NCBI GenBank assembly: GCA_030268105.1
Contig: BSDZ01000004.1
Span: 1,847,001-1,911,000, forward strand
Reading direction: 5' to 3'
Origin: Volvox africanus
Taxonomy: Eukaryota > Chlorophyta > Chlorophyceae > Chlamydomonadales > Volvocaceae
Length of the DNA stretch: 64,000 bases
The position numbers were made by a program, and so were the translations under genes. Shown here piece by piece: positions 50,510 through 61,770 of this stretch. Under the pieces are notes generated by a model. It saw only the letters and a list, made by a program, of their open reading frames with translations, did no database searches and was not told where the DNA came from. The stretch's first letter is position 1. Each line of letters opens with the position of its first letter.

Positions 50510-53500
50510 CTGCGCGGTCAGCCAAATGCATAGATAAATTATTTGCCGCCAAGCTACTCTAGGTATATAATAAACACTTTCCTGAGTGATAACAGTAGAA
50601 GCCTGGCAACGGTGCAAGTTGCACCGAACCTCTGCGTTCTTGTTGAAGTTCCTGGACTTGGCCTGTTGCTGGCCTACTGCACAGCAATCATATGTATGAA
50701 TCTTGCCATGATTTTTAACAAAAAGTTATCGCATATGCCTCGTCTGTCTCTTACCGATTTGTTGCTGTAACCCTAGATTGGGACACGATGTGAAGCGTGT
50801 TCGTAGCACAGAAGCTAAACGATTGAAACGATAAATATCCCTTTCATTGTGCGCTACACGGCTAGAGTTTGGCCTAGTGATTGTCATGGCGCAGGCATTC
50901 CTTTGGCCTCAGCAGACGTAAATCGAAATTTGTCACTATGCAAGTGTTAACAATATGTAGTTGGACAAAGTTTATAGCGAGATTCTGTGGTTTTGACCAT
51001 CAGCTGTTGATGTTGGTGGCGTTAATTAAGACATGGTGCATGAGGTGCAACATCTCCCGTCGCGCCTTCCATGAGGATCGCCCCATGCTGAACACAGTGG
51101 TCGAACATATCTTTTGTGCAGCATATAAATGCGCTTATATGTTTTTTACAAATGATAACTTCCAGTGCGTTATTGGTGGACGGAGCTTTTACTCCATCGC
51201 TTTGCGTGCGCGCCAAGATGCTTTCGGACAGCATGTCTCTATGTAACATTTTTTTAGGAATGTAGCCAACCAACGAGGGCATCATATTGATGCAAGAAGA
51301 GAGGCACCTATGCCCTTTTGCCCTGCCACGACATAATGACGATCCTTCGATGGGTCTTTATCTGGAGCCATTTGCTCCACACGGCTCCCTTACGGCGCAG
51401 ACCGTGGCGTTTTCCTCGAATTTGGGATCCCCGTTATTTTCATCACATTAAAGGACCCGCGATGCCAAATGGTGCACCGTCCGCGTACTGCACCGTCATT
51501 GGAGCCCCCCGGCGTGTTCCGTCATTGTTAATCAACAGTCGTAATAATCACCATAGGTACAACGGATCCAATAAAAACATCGTGCGAATCTGTAACGTAT
51601 GTTGCTGCATCGACGATACAAACCTAACTACATTAATGGCAGCTATTCCATGCAACATTCTACGACATGGCTGCCACGCCTCAGCAATACTGAGCTCACC
51701 ATATGATCATTGACCCATTCAAGCTCCTTTATGGGAGCTCAAATATATATGGCGGGTGATTATGTTCATGTTCTTCCCCTGCTTGGGTGAGTGCAATAGG
51801 AGGTATTGGCGGAGCTGGAACCGAGTAGGCCGAGCACCTGAAGGGACGTGGCAACAGGAGTTGGGGGCCAGTGCCGATGATGTCCACCGACACGGCGTCA
51901 ACATCAGCCGCGGTGGTGGAAGCAGCGGGGCAAGATGCAGGCGGGCGGGCGGGATTGCGACAAAGCAAACGGAACAGGCGCGAGGGCGGGTATGTGGATG
52001 CGTGTGAACACAACCAGTCATGACGTGAGTGCGGTAATTTAGCGTGACACAGAGGTGGCGACAGCCAGCAAATAAACCTAGGTCACAAGATCGACTGGCG
52101 TTCGGTACCATAATCGTAAGCGGATGTCGAATTGCATGGCGGCCCGTACCGCCAGCCTCCGAAGGTGCCCCCGTGGCCAATCATTGTCACCACAAAATAC
52201 TAATAAGCCACTCAGTCAAGGCTTTGTCACCGTCTTGATCCCCCCTTACTTATTCCCAGCTACTTGGTGTCATGGTACCTGCCTCAAGGCCGGCGTCCGT
52301 ACTTCGCCAGACTTGCCCATACGCCGACTTCCTATGTCGGTCATCCGCGTTCAAGCCCGCTCGCCACAAAAAATTCAGCGGCATCAAACGCAACTGTGCC
52401 ACATAACTGTCGCCACACAAGTGCTGCCACCATGCCGCCCACATGACCACCATTAGCACACCACCCCCTTTGCGCCTCCGTCGGAAGCTTGTCTCTGCGC
52501 TTATCTTTTATTTAGTGCCTTCGTGTTGTTAAGTCGGGCGGTAGCATGGTATGGTGGCGTTGGTAACTTTAAGTTTTCACCAGAAGTAGCTTTTACCAAT
52601 TAATCAGCGGCCAGGAGTTGATTCCTGAGTCCAGGGCCAGGGTCCGTTGTTTTTCATATTCCCGACTCAAACACCTTCACGTGGCTTGTACTAGTTCCGT
52701 CTCGTTCCGGTAGTTGGTATTGTCTCAGTACAGGGCGTAACGTGCACGTGTGCAACGGAAATGTCACACATCCAAACTACCTGCAACTGTCGTGCGATTC
52801 AACTGTGAGCCGCAACTGTTTGGTACTTCAAAAGACGTCTATTGGAATTACCAGGTCAGCGCTCAATCGCCCTCTTCAAGTTATCATCGGAGGAGCCGAG
52901 CCGAGTCAAGATTGCTTATCCCCGACCTCAAGACAAAGCTGCAGCGGACACGGTACGTCGTCCCAACCGTCCGCGTCCACCCGCCCTGATAGCAATGGTC
53001 ATCGGTGCGTCCAACGTTCAAGGCAGGATTTGGACGAGCTACAGTTTGAAGGGTCGGCAGCACTTTCCTCTACAGGGCTACTGCAGGAACCCGGTTTATA
53101 CAAGACCCAACACTCCACCACTCCATTCGTCATAATCGCTGAGAACTCGCTGAAGGTTTTTACGACAACTACGGCAACAGGAGTGGTTGGCAACTCCTCA
53201 CCGACGCGTCGTCAATGCGCGGGGTGCCCCCGACCGAAGTGTCTGCGTGCGTGTTTTTCGATTTGATATCCCATTCCTAAAACCATACACCAGGGCACCT
53301 AGGGCTAAGAGCCCGGTTACAAGTTACACACATTCATACAGGGTATGTCACACGCATCACCCCCTCCCCGCAGGAGGGATGCGGGGATTGGGGACTCCTC
53401 CTTGAAGCGACTGGGCCTAAATGGGAGGAATGGGTACAGCCAGCGGCGCTGGGGGAGTGGAAGAGGAAAAGAGGGGGACAGCAGCAGCAGCTGCTGCTGC

Positions 53501-55614
53501 ATACATGCAAACGGTACATATACATGTAAAAGCACTGATGCTTGAATATCGGCAGCTCATGACCATGACAGTATTCCTTCCATGTGTTTGCGGCATGTAC
53601 GGCAAGTGAGATTTTTTGAGGAGTTACAACTCGATAAGGAAACCCAGACATCCTGATCCAGAGGGCCGACTGCTGCTTCGTGTCTGCTATTCAGTCTTTC
53701 AATGGCAAAATGACGTGCGGAGTGCTTGATACGTCCATCGCAGGGGCCAAGAACCCTAGCGGATGAGACCTCGAATGACGCTGGCTGCAGCGGCTCCTGC
53801 AGCATTTCAAGGGCTGTGTGTGGACTGAGCTGCATTTGGACACATCAGCTGTCACACCACTGACATTTGAGTGCATCGTCATGGATGGCTGTCACCAGTG
53901 GTACAGCGCTTGGCAGTGGTCCTGGTGGCAACTGTGAAACCCACCAGCATGGCCTCTTGGTTCGTGCACCTGTTGCCCTTGATCCCAAGCATATCATCTG
54001 AAGTTACAACACGCGGGTGGTCATGTTGCCATGGTTGGGTACCTGGACACCATAGCTGCAGACTTGACGCTGCAAGCCTTGGCTTCTGTCAGCTTGGTCC
54101 GTATAGGTCCGCCTTAGTGATAACCAGCCTGGTGCTTTCCTCATCCTCTTCACCCGCCCACTGCCTGCGCGACCATGGCCTTGCCTTCCTGCGCAGGTCC
54201 TGCCTCGTGCTCGTGCTTTTCAACGAAGAAGGCTCGTGGCGAAGCCTGCATGTACACATGGTCCTCACCCAATTATTTGATTCCGTGTGACATGTGCGCC
54301 ACTCTAGGCATCGTGGATAGGTGCGTGCAAGGACACCCATCAGTGCCGCCATGCCGCCCATCGCGCCCTTATGTGCTCACTGCCATGCCCAGGGCATTGA
54401 GGTAGATAGGTCGCGCCCTGCCCGTGAACACGGACGGGTATTTCAAACAGCAGCAGCTCCACCGAGTTGAATAAGAGGACGTAAGAGCGTGAATAGTACA
54501 GCACTGTACTTACATACCAACAAGCTCATGGATGGAAGGGTGTGCACAGTGCGCTGTGGCTGTAGCTGTGGCGTGCGATACCGCATGGCAGGTAACGGCG
54601 CGCGGATAGAAACGGGTACATCGTCAGGAGATGGGTACATCGTCAGGACCGGGCAACCCTTTAACTGTTTGTCAGTTATACTAATAAACGCTCTACCCGC
54701 TTCCACGGAACTTTGGAAACTTGTTCTTGAATCCCCCGTGCACATTCCGAGTGTTCTACTGCCAACACAATACGAAGAATAACTGTTCGCCCGAATACGT
54801 GAAACTGCCAAGGTACGGCAATTCCATAAAGCTAATGCAAACCATCTGCATTCAGCCTATTCGTGCATGCGCCGTGCATGTAATAATATATATCTTGCTC
54901 CTATCTAAGAACCTCTTTTTAAGATATTAAAAACTAGGGTTGGCAAACACTTTGTTGCTGCACCAAAGGTTAAAGATATGATATTGCTCTCAGGGGTGAT
55001 TGCTTCAACCTGTTAGGTGAATGTTACACTGAGGGCGACTTGCCCAGAAAGGACAAGCACCAGGGGCCCTGACCAGGGGACCGAACCTATGTTACCTAAG
55101 TGGCAAGGGATTTGAACCGACCAGCTACAGCGAGATTCGATTGAACCAGTAGCTTCGGGGACCATAGATAAACGAGACATGCAGTTACCAGAAACCAAAC
55201 TATAAACTCGTAAACCTTAAGAGGCAAATTGAGACGATACATATTCCGCATGACTGCTCACACCTCAGTGCCCACGACATCAACCGCCGCCATACCAGCT
55301 GTCATAGCCCTATCTTTAGTCGGTGCGCACACGACCTTCCGTGACACCACCACTCCATTCTTCAGCCTGCCATATTGATAGCAGTGCTGGAATCCTATGC
55401 AACTTCAAACATCCATTCACCAGGCAGACAATGACATACAGACAGATTACAGCACCCTCCACTTCTCCAACCACATGACGGAAATCGAGGGGTAATAGTG
55501 GGATCGATTGCCTCTGTGACCTGTGAGACTGGCGTAAAATTGACTGGCAATAGATTGCACACTAAAAGACGCCAATTGAAGATCTACGAAAGAAGGCGGG
55601 AAAGAATGCACTGC
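50510..55614. other. Gene-poor 5 kb, no supported gene apart from a candidate 5' exon
   Basis: It should contain the promoter and first exon of the CBM20-PP2C gene. Plus-strand scraps at 52.78-52.86 kb (VVRFNCEPQLFGTSKDVYW) and 53.80-53.93 kb (TPLTFECIVMDGCHQWYSAW) vaguely recall CBM20 strands but cannot be joined into a gene. A block containing GGGTACATCGTCAGGA is duplicated near 54617-54650. Confidence 0.35.
51888..52013 (-). CDS. Candidate first exon (transit peptide) of the CBM20-PP2C gene
   Basis: A 42-codon frame from ATG is rich in Ser, Ala, Pro and Arg (SRLFRLLCRNPARPPASCPA), as expected for a chloroplast transit peptide. It ends before GTGGAC in phase 0, matching the acceptor at 50509. 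The donor is weak and the implied intron is about 1.4 kb, so this is only a candidate. Confidence 0.3.
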
Positions 55615-55619
55615 TTACA
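55615..55619 (-). terminator. TGTAA poly(A) signal of the coiled-coil gene
   Basis: Minus-strand TGTAA about 490 nt beyond the stop at 56111. Confidence 0.55.
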
Positions 55620-56110
55620 TGCAGGCAGATTGAAACATGGAGAACGTACAATATATGGGCATCATCGCGGCAAATCCAGGAAAGAACGATGATCCTCGTC
55701 GGTCTCTGAAGACAGCATTTAGGTGCGCAATTCGCTTGGATGACTGCCTCCATCCATGCCTCCAAGTTCGCTTAGTTGAAGCAGGTTGCAAGTTCCATCA
55801 TAGCTGGGATGCAAGGAAGAACATATCGGTACTAATCTATAGAAATACGAAAACAAAATCCGCATCTAATGTTGTTGGGGGGCTACCTTGACACATGTAC
55901 AACAACCATATTCCTGCAGTACGCTTCCACAGCAAACCGTAAACAGCGTGCTGATGCGCTCTACACCAATGAGGCCTAGCGTAGACATATATCACAATGT
56001 ACAAACAAGAAGCAACAAAAAGGGTTCCCAGTCCCCACCACAAGAGGCCACAGGAACGCCGCACCCCCAAGCCCTCCAAGGCCACCGTCGGGCCCATGGC
56101 ATATAGCTGC

Positions 56111-59100
56111 TCAGTTCGTCCTAGGACGCTTCATCGTCGCGTCATCACCGTTGCCGTCAGGGCTATCATCACGATGAATCATCTTCCCACTAAAGGGCTC
56201 AGGTGGGGAGAAGAGCCCTGCAAAAAAACCAGAGGGGCATGAAGCAAGTGAGCTATCTTCATGGAAAATGCAAGATAGTCAAGTGATATCAGCATTATAA
56301 AACATCTTTTCGATCATCGCGAAGGAGTAACTGCTTTCCCTGGACTGGCCGCCTTTCACCAGCGATGGAATTTCCTACCTTTGCAAGCCCTCGTCTGACC
56401 CCGGGTCACAACACCGCCAGAGGCCGGCGAACGAGGCGATGTAGATGGTGTGGGGCGCGCAGCAGGTGCTTGCCGCTCGCAACTGCAAAAACGAGAGGCA
56501 CATACATAAACAAATACAGACAGCCTAAGTTCAAAGGCAATGGGCCACAGGCTTGGCAATCGTTGTCGAGCAGTTGTCGCTAGTCTAGGTGCATGACCGT
56601 TGCAGTCAGTTGTGACGCGTGGCAATTCTCAGTTGTCATCGATACAGGTACGTGTTGTGTCGTGACATCGTATCCACATTACATCTCCGAACGCCCATTC
56701 TGGAGCATCTAATCAGACATCGGCTGGTGTGTGTATGTGTGTGAGGTGAGGAACGGCATACCTAGAGAAACGGCGGGTGGGCCCGCGAGTTGCCTGAGCG
56801 GGTGTTGGCCCAACTTGGTTCTGTCCCTTAACCCCCTCCCATATTGGGTTGCCCGAAGGCGATACAAAGTACATGGGCTCGCCGCTGCCCAGATTCCCGG
56901 CAGCAACCGCCTCCAGCACGATCCTGCGTGACAGCATTAAACATTAAGTGCACCAAGAAGCTCATCAAAAAGGCGGTTAGGCGACAGTAAAGTTTGTCAT
57001 GTCGTCGCTATTGTAGGATTAGCAGCAACAGCAAAATGCTGATTCTTCCGATTACCGGTTGGCAGGTGTTGAGTAGGTTGACTTGACCACGTCCAGCTCC
57101 CTCTGCGCCACGTCGCACTTCCCGTCAACAGCCCGCAGGCGCTCAGCAGTGTCGCGGCCTTCAGTCTTGACCTCGACGAGCTGGGCTCGAATGTCGTTCA
57201 CCTCCTGTGTAGTAGGCATGAGGAGCAACAAAGGTGATAATATGAAGGCAGACGCGGCATTACCATTATATGATACGTACATGGTTATGGTACGTATACA
57301 AGTGGAACAGTTGAAGGAGGCGCATCAAACCTTTTTGACTTTCCACGACTCATATCGTCAATCCAAGCGTACAACAAAATCTTACAGACCTTCCAAATGG
57401 TCTCGTCCCGAACAGAGGCAGGCAGCATCTCCGAAGCAGCGGCAATGGCGCCAGCGGTGAATGGATTCGGAGCATGCATCAGCTCGAGATCTGCGGTACT
57501 AGGCGTGATGACGGGGGTCCCCTCAACAGCAGTGGTAGTGGCAGCGGCGGTGTAGTGCTGCTGATGTACAACCTGTTGCTGCGACACTGCGTGCAGCTGT
57601 TCATGAAGAGCCCTCAACTCTGCTTGTGATACGGCAGTCTCCTGCCGTATGGCTGCAATCTCATCCTTCTCCGCCTGCACCTGTTGTAGCCGCTTGCGTG
57701 CATCCTCAAGTTGCGCCGTACAATCCGCCAACTCAAGCCTCAACTGCTGCTCCGTTGCCGCAAGGCTCGAGAGCTTCTCCTTCGCCTCCTGGTGATGATG
57801 ATGAAGGACATGTGATATGAGCGCTTGTGGACTTCACACGTGCTTCTAAAACCAAGTCATCCATGCAGATCATATAAATAAGACAGGACAATGTGTGTGA
57901 GTTTTTAAAGGAAGGCCCTAAAACTCAACGGTTAACCAAAGTATAAGGCCCCAAATTTCGGTGATCACCAATGCCTTCCAACAGTGCAGACGAGCGCACT
58001 CACATCCAACTCGACTTGGAGCTTGTCACTGCGACGAATCGCTGCCTCGGCCTCCAGCTGCGCAACTACCTGCCGTACATGAGCGACTTGTTCACATGTC
58101 TTCCGTAGCTCAGGGTCCATGGTCTGCAATATTCCCCAGAGGATATTTGTAAGCAAGGATAACCAAGATTACGTATAATAACGTTTTCTTTTAAATCCTT
58201 TTGTATAAAGCTGCTTGACTTAAAAACACGAGTTGTTTGTTGGAATCTTACTGCTGATAAGAAACTTTCGACTTCAAACGAAGTTCGTGTTATACCTAAA
58301 GCAGTATGTTCATATTTGATAGGTTCCATTGCACATGTAGTTTGATTTCGAGCATTAAATTATTCAGAGCTTGATGTTTTAAATAAAAATATATTTATAT
58401 TTTCAGGTGAAAGCACAAATCAAGGTGTTCCTAATACCTGGAGCTCCGGCGTACCTGGAGTAGGAGCTCCTGTGCCCTCCACGCTGCTTGGGCGGAGAAT
58501 ACTTGGCTCTCGAAAATGAAGGCCTTCAACTTCTCGTTGCTACGAAGTACAGGGAATTGCAAGCCCGCACATCAGTTGTGACGTATTAAAGCGATAGAAG
58601 ATTCCTTTCCCCGCGCAGATAGCGACGACGGAATGTTCCTTAACCCAAAGGAACGGACAGGACGAAGCGGGCACTGACTTCACTGAGTGCAACAACGGAA
58701 CCTGCTGGACACCCTTCCCGCTCATATCCCTAACCCCCAGTACCCCATGCACAACAAAATGGTATTACAATACTGCTTACAAAACATTAACCATCGGAAA
58801 GCCGAAGGCACGTCTTGCAGCACTCTTAAGCAACCGCAAACCGCCATGCCTACCGCTCAAAAAATTCCCGAGTCCAGGCGCGAAAAGCCTGACGGCCAGA
58901 CTTTCTAGACGGCTCCATGTTTGTGATGTCAGCCAAGCCTTGGCGCTCTGCCGCACCCTGCGACATGAAGGCGACGCATCTCTCAGCTTTGTAATTCAGG
59001 GATTCGGGTTCACAAAACTTGCTTCAGCACGTTCCCTGGCTTACTTGGAGAATCAGCTTATCTTCAACAACGCCCCCCTTAAGGATATCCGCCTGCGCAA

Positions 59101-59396
59101 GTTTTCAAAAAGGTGCAGCAGATTAAGCAGCGGACGTGCTGAGAAGGCAGGGTGGATATTGTGGAGTCGTAAGCAAAGCAGCGCACCTCGTCATCTAGGT
59201 TCCTCCTGCTATTTTCAACGTCCAGTAGTGACTGCGCAGAGCTCGGACACGGCGGGTGGCAGTCCCGCGCAATACTGTGAAATACACCATACCGCCAGAC
59301 AATGTGGTTTCAGTCTACCAAGTAATACAAATGGAGCAAAGACAGAGTGGCTTGCCTGTCGTCGCGCAAAATCATGTTAGAGTCGCCGCTGAGCAT
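56111..59396 (-). CDS. Coiled-coil protein of unknown function, 11 exons
   Basis: Exons (minus) 59396-59319, 59231-59187, 59092-59045, 58957-58902, 58539-58455, 58123-58004, 57788-57390, 57204-57056, 56923-56762, 56482-56379, 56217-56111 join in phase to 450 residues. The middle (about 85-235) and part of the C-terminal half (EVNDIRAQLVEVKTEGRDTA) are heptad-rich (AQELLLQTMDPELRKTCEQV, ELADCTAQLEDARKRLQQVQ). A Ser/Pro/Gly-rich region follows, then an acidic stretch and a basic end (TMKRPRTN) that could be a nuclear signal. I do not recognise the family. The first four exons are very short and the donor after 58902 (GTCTGG) is poor, so the N-terminal third is less certain than the rest. Exon 57788 might end earlier, at 57573. 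A cytoskeletal, nuclear-pore or scaffold role is possible but not shown. Confidence 0.7.
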
Positions 59397-61275
59397 CAGC
59401 GAAGAGATTTCCGTTTAGGATTAAAAGAGTAACCAACACGACGATGATGATGTGAAATGCGATTATAATTGAAGTGTGAATGTCATCATACGAGGCCGGA
59501 AACATAATGTGCATTGAAATCCGAACTCGGAGCTGTACGTTGGCCCGTACTTCCCCAGCATCGAGGCGGGCTTCACCACCGGGTAATGAGCATCGGCACT
59601 TTATTTTTTTAAATTATAAAGGGGGTCCTAAGTTTGGACATAATGGACTTAAGACGCAAGTAGGAGCCCATTAGTTATGGAGCGCTTCGCGTCTCAGGGG
59701 AACATCCGAACGGCCCATGACTACCGGTGACCTGCCCTACTATGGCAGACTCCAACTCCAATGCAGCTGACATTTAGGCCAATTCTTGTCAGAAGTTGAG
59801 TCCGTGTGTTCTCCGGTGCGCGAATATCTCCATACCTTAGTAAGCTCCTACTTACATTGTGAGTCAATGTCCACAGTTTAGGACCCCCATTACATCAAAG
59901 AATAAGCTGGCCGATCCTTATGGCCTGAGGGTGGAGCCCGCCTCAATGCTGGTGAAAGCACGGGTCAACGTACGGTTCCAGGTTACTTGGACTTTTGTGT
60001 ATGACATGGATTTTGCCCCTTACCTGCCTATTCACAATCGATTGCCATTGCTTTCACTTCATTACAATCAACCTATTAGATTCTTTGCCGTAAACTGCGT
60101 CCTTTCTTCTTTGTGGGCGTGTGCTTTGTAATGGTGGTGTCCAATACCCCTACCTGCATCTACGTCTATCTAGGCTTCTGTCTTATGCATTTTGTCGTCC
60201 TAGATGGTGGTCCGCGATGCTGGTGCGATGGAAACATGTGACCTCGACGACTTTGGGTTTTAAGAGGACCTTGTTCATTCAGCCAAGATGTGAGAGGGTA
60301 TATGGTGGATAGAGGACACCGCCAAGGGCATGCAAGTTTCATTCTGATGTTCCGGCCCGCTGATCGGACAGGTCCATGCGGACCGCACACGGCATCCCGC
60401 TCATGACAGGTGATGTACTGCAGGTGGTACATGTCAAGGCGCACAGGACATGACAAGGCGCAGACAAGCCACGCGGTATACATGGTGAACGATGTACCGC
60501 ACACCTCAATTGGCACACGGCACGGGGGTCGTGGTAAACATTATGCATCATATACCGTGTTCTGGCACAACTGTTATGGCACAACATATATGCCCCTGGC
60601 GATCCAGGTTCAACCTCGACCAAGAGCGGGCCAAAGACCCGCCACATGTTGAGGGCAGGGTGACCCCATGTCGATGGACAATAAATGACCCCATTATAGT
60701 GACCTGCGAGCTGACCAGGAGCGGAGTTGACTCGGCAGATTCCGCTGGATGCTGGTGGTGGGTGCTGAACCCGGGAAGAGCACTGATTTCGGAAAAGTCG
60801 GCATGGGAGACCGGATGATGGTGCCCCGAAATACCGGGGAAGGTAGGGACTTCCAAGTTAGTGGCCACGGGTGAAGCTGTACCCCCCTATCCCACACACA
60901 ACATATACGTGCACACAACACACTTCACACTGATCCCAGCACACGGCCAACAGCCATCCATCCCTTTACCCTCCTAACAATACATTGATCACATCGGGTC
61001 CTTAAACCACCTCCCACCTACTCCACTCCTTTATATCGAGCGCTTTACATAGTCTTACATTCACCAACTCCCGCACCTACCAACCCTTACCCCCGATACA
61101 CACCCTCATTCACCCGTCCACCACACTTGCCTCACCTACAACCCAGAGTCCCTCCCTAACCAACTCACCCACGGCTCCCAGAGCTGCCCCCATGGTCCAG
61201 TTTTGAACGACATAGCAAGTGGTCCATGAGCATAAGGTACGGCAAACAGCGACGATGGAATCACAACTCTGAAAC
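59397..61275. other. Intergenic, no gene seen
   Basis: No supported exon on either strand. It should hold the promoter of the coiled-coil gene and the end of the SET-gene transcript. Short GACATGACAAGGCGC-like repeats occur near 60420-60470. Confidence 0.4.
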
Positions 61276-61280
61276 TTACA
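61276..61280 (-). terminator. TGTAA poly(A) signal of the SET-domain gene
   Basis: First minus-strand TGTAA found beyond the stop at 61771, about 490 nt away. Confidence 0.6.
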
Positions 61281-61770
61281 CAGCCTCCACGCCAGCAGGA
61301 CATAACTCGTCCAGGGCCCGTCATATTCACATTCAGCATATCGGGTGCATCTGGGAGATTTCCGTGGGGCCCTGGGATAACTGGAAGGGCGAGCTGCAAA
61401 CATAATCCGCGAGCTGATGTCATCTCGGCCACCACAGCGTGTGTCATCTACCTGCTTGATGCTATCGCTTCCCCCCCTTAGCATGCCTTATTTCTTGCTT
61501 CTGTTTGCGGCCTTGGAGGAAGGTACCTGGTTTACGTTCAAACGTTTTCATCTTCTCTACCTTGGACGGGGCTACATGTCGTCCCCCACCATCGCGATTA
61601 GTCATACTTCATACAGTAGCAGCAGTCTACACCGGTATCATGTCTCGCTTGTTTCGTCTTCCCCCTTCCCCCTACCATGGGAACTACCGCTCACCGTCTT
61701 CATACGACTATACGCGCCTTCAGTATGGGGAGCCGTGCTCACGTACACAACGTGTGGTTCTGCAGCTGCC

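Noticed and set aside
55090..55150. GGTTCAAATCCC on the minus strand, like a tRNA T-loop
   Set aside because: The flanking bases do not pair as a T stem and no acceptor or anticodon stem can be drawn.
57083..57460. 125-codon plus-strand frame
   Set aside because: Antisense to the coiled-coil gene exons; no family pattern.
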